From assembly GCF_001657475.1 (NCBI RefSeq), contig NZ_LXEY01000016.1:112871-176870 (forward strand): a stretch of 64,000 nt of DNA, read 5' to 3'. The notes under the pieces are model-generated. The model worked only from the letters and a program-made list of their open reading frames with translations, was not told the DNA's origin and did no database searches. Of this stretch, positions 16,179 to 24,387 are shown piece after piece; the stretch's first letter is position 1, and every line of letters begins with the position of its first letter. The translations under genes were made by a program, and so were the position numbers. The stretch is from Enteractinococcus helveticum. GTDB lineage: Bacteria > Actinomycetota > Actinomycetes > Actinomycetales > Micrococcaceae.

Positions 16179-17834
16179 CTAGTAGGCCTGCTGGCGCTGT
16201 TCGACGATCAGGTGGATCAACGCGAACTTACCGCTTTCGATGGCCTGGTAGGCACTTTGAATTGCGGCTGGGATCTGTGCGTTGTCGGTGACGCGGACGC
16301 CGCAGCCACCGAATGCATCTGCCATGGCGGCGAAGTCTGGGTTCTTCAGCTGGGTGCCGGAGACTCGGCCCGGGTAGTCGCGCTCCTGGTGGGTGCGGAT
16401 GGTGCCGTATTCCTGGTTGTCCATGACAATGACCAACGGGGTGGCCCCGTACTGGGCGGCGGTGGCCAGTTCTTGGCCGTTCATCAAAAATTCGCCGTCA
16501 CCGGCAACCGTGACCACGATCTTGTCCGGGTTATCCAGCGACGCGGTCACAGCCGAGGGGATCGAGTAACCCATGGAGCCATTGCGGGCGGAAATCAACG
16601 AACCGTAGTGGTGGGTCGGGAAGTAGCGGTGCACCCAGTTGGTGTGCTCGCCGGCCCCGAAAGTGACCATCGCGTCATACGGCAGTGTTGGCACCAGGTG
16701 AGCCATCATGGCGTCCATTGAGGCGGGGCCGTCGTTGATGCCTTCGGTGGGCAGGGCTGCGAACTCTTCTTGCTGACGGCGCATCTTGGCTGTCCAGTTT
16801 GCCCATTCGGGTTTATTTGGCAGGTCCATGCGCACTAGGTCGCGCACGAAGCTTGCTGGCTTGGCCACGATCTGGTGGGAGACCGGGCCTGAACGGCCGC
16901 GCAGGGCCGGGTCGATAGTGACCAAGAAGTTTTTCTTGTCCCAGTTCTGACGAATGGTGAAACCGTCGGTCACGGTGTCGCCTGGCACGGTGCCCACGAA
17001 CACGATGAGGTCGGTTTCTTCTAGCAAGTCATAAGTTGGTTTTGGTCGGCCATAGCCCATCGGGCCAACGTAGGACGGCGAGTCAAACGGGATGGTGCCC
17101 TGGGTTCGCCATTCGACGGCACCGGCGATCTGGTGGTCTTCCAGCCAGCTGCTGAGCTGTTTGGAGGCTTCTTCGGTCCAGTCGTTGCCACCGGTAATGA
17201 ACAGTGGTTTATCAGAATCCAGCAGCGCGTCGTAGAGCTCTTTCCAGTCGTCAACGGTCATACCGCCGCCGGCAACCGGGATCTGCGGGTGCAGTCGAGC
17301 ATCGATTTCTTCTTTAATAATATCTTCTGGCAGACCCACGACGACGGGGCCTGGGCGACCGGAGGAGGCAGCGAACATGGCTTCGGCCACGATTTCGGAG
17401 GCGCGGTCTGGGTGGTCCAAGACCATGACGCGTTTGGTACCGGTACCAAACCAGGCGTGTGGATCGAATTCCTGGAAGGCTTCTTTTTCGCGGTGTTCGA
17501 ATGGGATCAGGCCAACGAACAGCACCATTGCTGTGGAGTCCTGCCATGCGGTGTGCAACGCGACGTGGGCGTTGGCGGCGCCCGGACCACGGGTGACCAT
17601 GGCAATGCCGGGGGTCTGGTTGAGTTTGCCGTCGGCTTCAGCCATATAGGTGGCGCCACCTTCGTGACGGCACACGATATTTTGAATCGGGGAGTTGGTC
17701 AGTCCATCCAGGACGTCGAGATAGGATTCACCGGGCACCGAGTAGATGCGTTCGACTCCGTGCGCTACCAGGGTGTCGACAATGACGTGACCGGCGGTTT
17801 TGCGTTGACCATTACTATTAAGAGGGTATGCCAT
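16179..17834 (-). CDS. Acetolactate synthase-like ThDP enzyme
   Basis: This 551-residue enzyme of the thiamine-diphosphate decarboxylase/acetolactate synthase family has the activating glutamate in RHEGGATYMAEADGK near residue 60. The C-terminal ThDP-binding motif AGDGEFLMNGQELATA is followed by DNQEYGTI. The start at 17834 has AAGGAG ten bases upstream; the longer reading from 17897 adds 21 residues without a site. The substrate is uncertain: it could be a benzoylformate-, glyoxylate- or sulfoacetaldehyde-type enzyme. No small regulatory subunit gene (ilvN) is adjacent, so a biosynthetic role is less likely. Confidence 0.75.
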   Translation of the reverse strand: MAYPLNSNGQRKTAGHVIVDTLVAHGVERIYSVPGESYLDVLDGLTNSPIQNIVCRHEGGATYMAEADGKLNQTPGIAMVTRGPGAANAHVALHTAWQDSTAMVLFVGLIPFEHREKEAFQEFDPHAWFGTGTKRVMVLDHPDRASEIVAEAMFAASSGRPGPVVVGLPEDIIKEEIDARLHPQIPVAGGGMTVDDWKELYDALLDSDKPLFITGGNDWTEEASKQLSSWLEDHQIAGAVEWRTQGTIPFDSPSYVGPMGYGRPKPTYDLLEETDLIVFVGTVPGDTVTDGFTIRQNWDKKNFLVTIDPALRGRSGPVSHQIVAKPASFVRDLVRMDLPNKPEWANWTAKMRRQQEEFAALPTEGINDGPASMDAMMAHLVPTLPYDAMVTFGAGEHTNWVHRYFPTHHYGSLISARNGSMGYSIPSAVTASLDNPDKIVVTVAGDGEFLMNGQELATAAQYGATPLVIVMDNQEYGTIRTHQERDYPGRVSGTQLKNPDFAAMADAFGGCGVRVTDNAQIPAAIQSAYQAIESGKFALIHLIVEQRQQAY

Positions 17835-18023
17835 GTATGGAAAGCTCCTTGACTGAATTTCTTTGCGTTCAGCCCAGTCGCCATTGACCAAGGGCAAGCG
17901 CTAACCCCTACAAAATACCAGCGATATAGGGAATAGTGGAATTTCAGACGTTTGTTTCACGTCACAAATACGCCGCAACGAACATCCAGCACAATCGATC
18001 CCGATTCAGGAGAAGATTCACGT

Positions 18024-18695
18024 ATGTCCAAGGTTATGATCATCGGCGGTCACGGCAAAGTCGCTCAACTCGCAACACCTTTACTGGTGCAGGCCGGCCA
18101 CACGGTGACCTCAATTATTCGCAATCCCGGCCAAGAAGACACCATTCGTACCCTGGGTGCTATACCCATGGTCTTTGATATTGAACAAGCCGACCGCGAG
18201 GAGTTCGCCGAAGCATTCCGTGGTCAGGATGCGATCATCTGGGCAGCCGGCGCCGGTGGAGGCAACCCCGACCGTACCTATGCGGTTGATCGTGACGCCG
18301 CGATTGCCTCGATCGATGCAGCACAACAAGTCGGCGCCAACCGCTACATCATGGTGTCGTATCTTGGCTCTTCGCTTGACCATGACATACCAAACGATAG
18401 CCCGTTTTACCCCTATGCACAGTCCAAGGCCATCGCTGATGATCACCTGATGCAATCGGAACTCGACTGGACGATTCTTGGCCCCGGCACGCTCACCCTG
18501 GACGATCCATCGGACAGCATCCGCCGCGTAGGGCGAATGGCTTCAGACACTTTGGCCGAAGGCGAGAACCGTGACACTTCACGTGCCAATGTCGCCCATG
18601 CAATCCTGTCAGCATTGACCTCGGATAAGAGCATCCGAACCGTCGTGGATTTTGTTGACGAGGACACCCCAATCAACCACGTATTCGGTCTCTAA
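18024..18695 (+). CDS. NAD(P)-binding atypical SDR (NmrA-like)
   Basis: This 223-residue Rossmann protein begins MSKVMIIGGHGKVAQLATPL (glycine motif GGHGKVA). It has the SDR core VDRDAAIASIDAAQQVG and the YAQSKAIADDHL segment in place of the classical YxxxK. Such proteins are NAD(P)H sensors or reductases. ATG 18024 is chosen because AGGAGA lies upstream and the earlier ATG 17952 adds a non-conserved leader. It is divergent from the ThDP enzyme. Confidence 0.78.
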   Translation: MSKVMIIGGHGKVAQLATPLLVQAGHTVTSIIRNPGQEDTIRTLGAIPMVFDIEQADREEFAEAFRGQDAIIWAAGAGGGNPDRTYAVDRDAAIASIDAAQQVGANRYIMVSYLGSSLDHDIPNDSPFYPYAQSKAIADDHLMQSELDWTILGPGTLTLDDPSDSIRRVGRMASDTLAEGENRDTSRANVAHAILSALTSDKSIRTVVDFVDEDTPINHVFGL

Positions 18696-18705
18696 GTCAC
18701 CAAGC

Positions 18706-18747
18706 ATGAGGCGCTCCAAGACCAACAGTGGTCTTGGAGCGCCTCAT
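18706..18747 (+). terminator. Perfect 19-pair hairpin terminator
   Basis: The arm ATGAGGCGCTCCAAGACCA and its exact complement are separated by ACAG, 10 bases after the SDR stop. Confidence 0.85.
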
Positions 18748-18790
18748 CATGTATATGCTCAAGACATCGACATCGCGAGGTGTCGATTTT

Positions 18791-19045
18791 TTAGGTCAGG
18801 TCACGTCCGCTAGATTCTTTGGTGCACAATACTGCAATCGTGCCGATGAGAATGATCCCAGCCCAGAAAGCTCCCACCAGGTACATGGAGCCTCCGCCAA
18901 CAATAACCAGACCGGCGGCAATCATCGGCGTGAATCCTGCCCCAAGAACCGAAGCACCTTGAAATGCCAGAGAAGCACCTGTGTAACGGACTTTCGCGGG
19001 GAATTGTTCGGCAACAAATGCGCCAATCGGTCCATAGAGCAGCCC
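18791..19045 (-). pseudogene. MFS transporter C-terminal remnant
   Basis: Minus-strand reading from about 19045 to a stop at 18791-18793 gives QGLLYGPIGAFVAEQFPAKV, then RYTGASLAFQGASVLGAG and a final hydrophobic helix ending ESSGRDLT. This is the conserved end of a metabolite:H+ symporter (MHS-type MFS). The rest of the transporter is missing; its 5' side is joined to an unrelated surface-protein gene. Confidence 0.7.
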
Positions 19046-19710
19046 TTGGACGACGCCGTTAGGTCGACTGCGCCTGCCACCAAGCTACCGTTCAACTTAA
19101 TCGAGGTCGGGGCAACCTGCTGTGCAGTTGTGCCAGCTCCGTCCCATCGCATGATTCGAGCATTCGTCGTTGAGTTACCGCTCTGAGTGCGCTGGTATGC
19201 ATATACAGGCCCACCACTGGCTCCGATGCCAATACCGTTGTAATTGGAGCTCCCAGTTCCCATCGTGCCCTGCCGTTCGGTATCACGAGTCTGGTTATCG
19301 CCTGGCTTGATTTGGTACACATCACCATTTCCACGGATGCTGTATAGGTAGCCCGGTTCGCAGACCAGTGCCCGACCAGTAGTAGCGAGCGCATTTGGCG
19401 AAGTTTTTTCAATGGACTCATCAGAAGTCGTCTTGGTTGACTCGACGACACGAGATGAGGCCGAAGGTTGAGGAGCTTTCGTTGCCGCTGGTTCGTTGTC
19501 TACCGGTTCAGGAGTCTGCACAACATCATCCGCCACTGGCTCTTCCTCTACCGTTGAATCCAACGGTAGAGTGGAATGCGTCTCGATTTCAGTTGGATGA
19601 GGCGTATTTTGCTCATCAGCAAAAGCGGTACCGCTAGGCATGATGAAGATTGCCGATACGAGTACCGCAAGGGCAGCGGAAATTCCTCGTCGTGGCGAAA
19701 CTAACGTCAT
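19040..19710 (-). pseudogene. Truncated secreted surface protein
   Basis: A signal peptide (SAALAVLVSAIFIMPSGTAFA) is followed by a Thr/Glu/Pro-rich linker and a domain with GYLYSIRGNGDVYQIKPGDN and GGPVYAYQRTQSGN. Such domains occur in repetitive actinobacterial surface proteins. GAGG before 19710 marks the start. The protein breaks off near 19040 at SLVAGAVDLTASSKG, where the sequence becomes the MFS remnant. The frame runs out to a stop at 18922 with unrelated residues, so the gene is truncated and probably non-functional. Confidence 0.65.
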
Positions 19711-19748
19711 ATGGGGTTCCTCTTCTAAGCTTTTTGGCATCAACAAGT

Positions 19749-19774
19749 AACACCCCAGAAAGTGCTGGGGTGTT
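19749..19774. terminator. Short strong hairpin
   Basis: AACACCCCAG-AAAGTG-CTGGGGTGTT is a perfect 10-pair stem upstream of the truncated surface protein. It is probably the terminator of a lost neighbour. Confidence 0.6.
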
Positions 19775-20293
19775 CTATCCAGTGAGTGGTGATTTGGACG
19801 GCGCTCAGGCGTCGGTGATGTTCAAGTTTGGCGCTAAGTCCGAGGTTAACTCTAAGAGTTAAAACGTTGAGTTCTCCAGCTGATTTGGGGGTTTGAGGCC
19901 GAATCCACCCGTTACCTCACCCATCTAGAACCACCGCTTAACCCCGAGTATCACCCGGTATCCGATACCGTTTCACACCCGTAGTCGCCCACTGGGCTCA
20001 GGCTGAAGTCCTGGCTATCGCCCACACTGGTCTTTCGGATCACCCCGGCATCACCCCGCTGGGGATTTTGGACAAGACTTCACTCAAATCGCAGCCCTTG
20101 TCTGAGCAGCTTGCCTGATTTCGGCATGGTTTTGGTCCGAGTCGGCTTGGGCCTACAACACCAGATGTGAGTTTCCTCTGGGTGCTGGGACATTCCTGTC
20201 AATATGCGGTGAAGTGACTCATCGGCTGTTTTCTTTTGACGTGCGGCTTGAGACGATGGAATAGCTAGGGAATCTAGCGTTGTCGACCAACTC
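19775..20293. other. Gap with no intact gene
   Basis: No convincing gene lies in these 520 bases. A plus-strand open stretch ends with GILDKTSLKSQPLSEQLA near 20118 and may be a degraded C-terminus of unknown kind. TTGACG at 20236-20241 and a perfect GCTAG-N5-CTAGC repeat at 20264-20278 could belong to the promoter and operator of the dehydrogenase at 20307. Confidence 0.4.
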
Positions 20294-20306
20294 AAGGAGT
20301 GTCACC

Positions 20307-21386
20307 ATGACAATGCGAGCAGCTCGTTTCTACGACCAAAAAGATATCCGAATCGAAGACATTGAACGACCAACTCCGGGAGCCGATGACGTACTCATCG
20401 ATATCGCATGGTGTGGTATCTGTGGCTCCGACCTTCACGAATACCTCGACGGTCCGATCTTCATTCCGAGCAAGGGCAATCCGCACCCGATTTCCGGTGA
20501 GGAAGTACCCATCACCCTGGGACATGAATTCTCTGGCACCGTCGCTAAAGTAGGTGCCAATGTCAGCGATCTAGACATCGGCCAACACGTTGTCGTTGAG
20601 CCATACATTATTCATGAGCAGTACTGGGGCAAGGAAAACTACCATCTCACCCCGGATCAAAACTTTATCGGGCTAGCCGGGATGGGTGGTGGCCTCGCTG
20701 AGCAAATTTCTGTGAATCGCCATTGGGTCCACCCGATCCCTGACAACATTTCCTTGGATGAAGCAGCCCTGATCGAGCCACTGGCCGTGGCGTATCACGC
20801 GTTTGAACGTTCCGGTGCCAAAGAGGGCGACGTCGCACTCATCGGCGGTGCTGGGCCAATTGGTTTGCTCACCGCTGCCGTGGCCAAGGCCCACGGTGTC
20901 ACGACGATTATGTCCGAACTGTCGAAAAAACGTATCGAAACTGCCAAAGAGACCGGTGTAGCTGATCACGTGGTCAACCCAGCCGAACAAGATGTGATTG
21001 AAGAAGTCATGCGCATTACCGACAATAAGGGCGCTGATGTGGGTTTCGAAGCGACATCAGTCGACGTCGTTTTGAACACATTGTTCAGCGCGGTCAAGAA
21101 GGCCGGAGTGATTGTCAACGAATCGATCTGGGGTCACAAACCCGCAGCTGACCTGGTCAAGCTGGTCACCAGGGAACAGGATCTGCGCGGCACGATCGGC
21201 TATCACTTTAGCCACGAGCCGTCCATCAAACTGGTAAGCGAAGGCAAAATTGATCTCAAGCCGTTCATCACCCACAAGATTGCGCTGGATGATCTGGTTG
21301 ATAAAGGATTCGACATCTTGATTAACCACAATGACACCGCAGTCAAAATTTTGGTCTCCCCGACGGGCAAAGGACTCGACCGATAA
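20307..21386 (+). CDS. (R,R)-butanediol dehydrogenase-like zinc alcohol dehydrogenase
   Basis: This 359-residue medium-chain dehydrogenase has the catalytic zinc cysteine in WCGICGSDLHEY (C39), GHEFSG, and the nucleotide-binding GGAGPIG. The stretches HEYLDGPIFIP, PHPISGEEVPITLGHEFSG and HHNDTAVKILVSP-like ending are typical of 2,3-butanediol dehydrogenases, which interconvert acetoin and butanediol with NAD. ATG 20307 has AAGGAG seven bases upstream; the longer TTG reading from 20280 would overlap that site. It stands alone between two hairpins. Confidence 0.85.
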   Translation: MTMRAARFYDQKDIRIEDIERPTPGADDVLIDIAWCGICGSDLHEYLDGPIFIPSKGNPHPISGEEVPITLGHEFSGTVAKVGANVSDLDIGQHVVVEPYIIHEQYWGKENYHLTPDQNFIGLAGMGGGLAEQISVNRHWVHPIPDNISLDEAALIEPLAVAYHAFERSGAKEGDVALIGGAGPIGLLTAAVAKAHGVTTIMSELSKKRIETAKETGVADHVVNPAEQDVIEEVMRITDNKGADVGFEATSVDVVLNTLFSAVKKAGVIVNESIWGHKPAADLVKLVTREQDLRGTIGYHFSHEPSIKLVSEGKIDLKPFITHKIALDDLVDKGFDILINHNDTAVKILVSPTGKGLDR

Positions 21387-21420
21387 GCTCTAGCCCCGAA
21401 TATAACCAGCACAAACACTT

Positions 21421-21464
21421 CGGCCGGGCTCTCAGCCACACTTTTGGTGGCGAGCGTCCGGCCG
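21421..21464 (+). terminator. Terminator after butanediol dehydrogenase
   Basis: An outer stem CGGCCGG/CCGGCCG with inner pairing GCCAC/GTGGC lies 35 bases after the stop. Confidence 0.7.
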
Positions 21465-21620
21465 TAAACCTGTATTCTAGGGTGACTCCACTGACGCACC
21501 GGATTTCGTACGTGCGCGACCAGCCGCTCTTTGCAGCAGACGCAGGACCGAGGCCCACTGCACTGTCGTCGTGAGTACTCAAGCGTGGCTGATCCATAGC
21601 CACTTCACAGATAAAGTTCC

Positions 21621-21626
21621 TACACT
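21621..21626 (+). promoter_or_regulatory. -10 box, possible leaderless ribA-ribD start
   Basis: TACACT lies seven bases before ATG 21633, so transcription could begin at the A of the start codon. No Shine-Dalgarno sequence precedes the ATG, and no FMN riboswitch is visible upstream. Confidence 0.45.
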
Positions 21627-21632
21627 TGAGCC

Positions 21633-23018
21633 ATGGATGAACAGCACAGCAGACCTTTGAAAACTGCACTCGTTGCAGGGCCACCAAGTTCTCTTCCCAC
21701 CGACTATGGGACGTTCACATTGCGCTCCTACACGTTCAACGGGATCACCCATGTGGCGATGACGCTGGGAGAGCTCGCCGATTCCGAGGCATCATTGGTG
21801 CGCATGCACAGTGAATGTTTGACCGGAGATGTGCTGGGCTCACATCGCTGTGATTGCGGAGATCAGCTGACCGCCTCGCTGGAGGCAATTGCCAGTGCTG
21901 GCACGGGCATCCTGTTATATTTGCGCGGCCAAGAGGGCCGCGGCATTGGGCTAGAAAATAAGCTTCGCGCCTATGCGCTGCAAGATACGCAGGGCTTGGA
22001 TACCGTCGAGGCGAATGTAGCGCTCGGGCTGCCCGAGGATGCACGCGACTATCACGCCGCAGCGCAAATGCTCACGCATCTGGGATGCACTCGCATCCGG
22101 TTATTGTCCTCGAATCCTGCGAAATCCGATGCCTTGACCCAACTTGGCATTGAGGTTGTTGGACGGCTGAATCTGCAGCTGCCAGACCGTCCAGAAAATA
22201 GTGCGTACCTGCAAAGTAAGCGTTCGCGTATGAACCACGATGTGCCCAATGGGCATCCTGATGTGGATCATTCCATGAGCCTTGATGTGTACCGCACGAT
22301 CGCTACCAATGACGAGGTCTTGGCCCAGCTAGCGCAAAGCGAAGATGGGTTCATTGCCACCCGCTCCGGTGATGCGATGTTCGTATCGGGAGCGTTAGAT
22401 CGGCGTCATTTGCACTGCATTCGTGCGGCGGTCGGTGCTGTCATGGTAGGTGCTGGCACAGTGGTCGCCGATGATCCGCAACTGACCGTACGCGCCGTTG
22501 AGGGTGAGAACCCGGTACGCGTGATTTTGGATCCGCGAGCGCGGATTCCTCGGGACTCCAAGGTACTGCAGTCCGGGGATGCCCCCACCATTTGGCTGGT
22601 TGGCGCTGCTACCGAAGTGGAAGATCCGCTGGCAGAGCATGTAAAGATCGTGCGCTTGCCCAGCACCTCGGCACAGCGGGTGGATCCGCACGCGGTGATC
22701 GCCGTGTTGCGTGAACACATTCAGGGCTCCATCTTGGTTGAAGGCGGCGGCCAGACGGTCTCGGAATTCCTTGCTGCCGGTGCCCTGGATCGCCTCTTCC
22801 TCACCACGGCTCCGGTACTAATCGGTGACGGCGTACCGGGTATCCGGTTTGAAGGATCCGACAAAATGTCGAAGGCACTACGCTACCCATTTCGGCGCTA
22901 CGTATTCGGTCAAGATGTCTGCACCGAGTACGTACTCAGTGCGGCTGCACGCAAACACTCGGCACAAACTCCAGCCCAGATACGTGAGGTTCAAGAACAA
23001 GAGCCTTCAATGGGTTGA
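21633..23018 (+). CDS. GTP cyclohydrolase II fused to RibD-type reductase
   Basis: Residues 1-203 are GTP cyclohydrolase II: zinc cysteines C62, C73 and C75 in HSECLTGDVLGSHRCDC, then RGQEGRGIGLENKLRAYALQ. Residues about 214-440 are a RibD C-terminal (pyrimidine reductase) domain with VGAGTVVADDPQLTVR and ILVEGGGQTVSEFL. The usual RibD deaminase domain and the RibB synthase that RibA is often fused to are both absent. The expected product is a diamino-ribitylamino-pyrimidinone phosphate. No lumazine or riboflavin synthase gene is near. The 3' end overlaps the opposing glycosyltransferase gene by 12 bases. A specialised pathway rather than riboflavin is inferred. Confidence 0.85.
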   Translation: MDEQHSRPLKTALVAGPPSSLPTDYGTFTLRSYTFNGITHVAMTLGELADSEASLVRMHSECLTGDVLGSHRCDCGDQLTASLEAIASAGTGILLYLRGQEGRGIGLENKLRAYALQDTQGLDTVEANVALGLPEDARDYHAAAQMLTHLGCTRIRLLSSNPAKSDALTQLGIEVVGRLNLQLPDRPENSAYLQSKRSRMNHDVPNGHPDVDHSMSLDVYRTIATNDEVLAQLAQSEDGFIATRSGDAMFVSGALDRRHLHCIRAAVGAVMVGAGTVVADDPQLTVRAVEGENPVRVILDPRARIPRDSKVLQSGDAPTIWLVGAATEVEDPLAEHVKIVRLPSTSAQRVDPHAVIAVLREHIQGSILVEGGGQTVSEFLAAGALDRLFLTTAPVLIGDGVPGIRFEGSDKMSKALRYPFRRYVFGQDVCTEYVLSAAARKHSAQTPAQIREVQEQEPSMG

Positions 23019-23984
23019 GGCTGAGCCCAGCACTTCCAAAATCGTGTTGGCTGTTGCGCGCCAACCATACGACAGCTGTTGTCTGGCGGCACGCGCCACG
23101 GTTTGGAGACGACGTCGATACTGCACATCGGTAAGCCACTGCTCCAGTGCGTCAGCCCAGAGCTCCTTGTCCAGTGGCAGGGCTTCGCCTGACCCGAGTG
23201 CTTCTTGCGACCCGGTCCCTGCGGTGACGAACGCGGGAACGCCTGCTGCTGTTGTCTCGCGCACGACCAGCCCAAAGGTTTCGGCGTGCGAGGGGAACAC
23301 CAGCAGATCGGCTTGGTGATACACCGCAGCCAGTTCCGTTTCGTCCAGTTCACCGGTGGCCGTCGTCGTACCTCCTGGCAGACGAGCCAGCGTATTGCTC
23401 AGCCGGTGTGCGTACGCGGCATCATTGAGCGGCCCGGCAAACGTGCAATGCCAGTCGGAGACGCCGCGTGCGGCCAACTCTTCTAAGACCTCGGCGATAA
23501 AAACCTGGTTCTTATTGGGCTCGACTGCGCCGACGCTGATGAGGTTTCCGCCGGTGCCACCTGCTGCCATGGGACGTTCTGCAACCCCGGGCGCTGCCAC
23601 GATCGCCCACACGTCGTGTCGATTCAACAGCTCATCTGCGGCAAAATGACTGGTGACAACCACCGCATCAGCTGCCTGCAGGCATGCTTGCTCGCGTCGT
23701 GTAGCCTCTGGGGTCTGAGCTAATGCATGTACTAACTGAAGAATTGGCACCTTGGCCCTGACCGGGGTGGGCAGCGAACAGCCAATGAGCCCATCCAGTA
23801 CCACGGGCCCATCAACAGACTCGATCAGGTGCACCAGGTCTGCAATATCTTGGTCACTCGGTTCGGGCCATCCACCGGCAAGTGTGTGGCGCGCCAACTG
23901 GCCGTTGGCGGCATCAACAACTGCCCAGTTGTAGCGCAGTCCCCCGCTGATGCGCCCCAGATCGGGTTCGATCAGATGGAACAT
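23007..23984 (-). CDS. GT4-like glycosyltransferase
   Basis: This 325-residue protein has a C-terminal GT-B domain: GAVEPNKNQVFIAEVLEEL, then the nucleotide-sugar motif PSHAETFGLVVRETTAAGVP (E-x7-E). The N-terminal acceptor domain starts MFHLIEPDLGRISGGLRYN. The glycine-rich start resembles GT4 enzymes. It is the last gene of a three-gene operon, overlapping the PTPS-fold gene by one base. The acceptor may be the pterin- or pyrimidine-like product of its neighbours (inference). Confidence 0.8.
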   Translation of the reverse strand: MFHLIEPDLGRISGGLRYNWAVVDAANGQLARHTLAGGWPEPSDQDIADLVHLIESVDGPVVLDGLIGCSLPTPVRAKVPILQLVHALAQTPEATRREQACLQAADAVVVTSHFAADELLNRHDVWAIVAAPGVAERPMAAGGTGGNLISVGAVEPNKNQVFIAEVLEELAARGVSDWHCTFAGPLNDAAYAHRLSNTLARLPGGTTTATGELDETELAAVYHQADLLVFPSHAETFGLVVRETTAAGVPAFVTAGTGSQEALGSGEALPLDKELWADALEQWLTDVQYRRRLQTVARAARQQLSYGWRATANTILEVLGSASTH

Positions 23985-24367
23985 TAGCCCCGGTCGGCAA
24001 CCGTGTAGCTCACGCGAGCTCGCGGGTTTTCGTGCAGCGTGACACTTATGCCGATATATGGTTGTTCGGCCAGGCTTGCCGCCAGTGCGTCACCAATGTA
24101 TTGGGCAATGACTTCGGTGGTGGAGAGTCGACCTGCAAAATCTGGATGCGAATCTAGATCCGCGTAGCGCAGTGGTGCCAGTGCGTCGTCGAGCAGCTGG
24201 GTGGCGTGCCCAATGTCGAGCACGACTGAATGTTCATCGAGCGCAGCCCGGGTGAACGTTGCCTCAACGGTCAGGGTTGCGCCGTGCAGTTGCTGGGCGG
24301 GGCCGAAGAATTCATTGGGCAGGCTGTGGGCGATCATCACGTAGTCGTTGACGGTCAAACTAAACAT
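23984..24367 (-). CDS. Divergent PTPS/QueD-fold protein
   Basis: This 127-residue tunnelling-fold protein aligns with 6-pyruvoyl-tetrahydropterin/6-carboxytetrahydropterin synthases: H14 in MIAHSLP, H28 in QLHGATLTVEATF, DIGHATQLLDDAL, and STTEVIAQYI near the C-terminus. The usual HGH zinc pair is HGA here, and the catalytic cysteine four residues before H28 is alanine. Normal QueD or PTPS chemistry is therefore doubtful. It is encoded between a zinc-less dehydrogenase and a glycosyltransferase. Confidence 0.78.
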   Translation of the reverse strand: MFSLTVNDYVMIAHSLPNEFFGPAQQLHGATLTVEATFTRAALDEHSVVLDIGHATQLLDDALAPLRYADLDSHPDFAGRLSTTEVIAQYIGDALAASLAEQPYIGISVTLHENPRARVSYTVADRG

Positions 24368-24387
24368 CCGGTGGTCCTTCCTATGGT

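Noticed and set aside
21465..21632. FMN riboswitch upstream of the fused ribA-ribD gene
   Set aside because: None of the conserved RFN-element sequences are present, and the gene looks leaderless.
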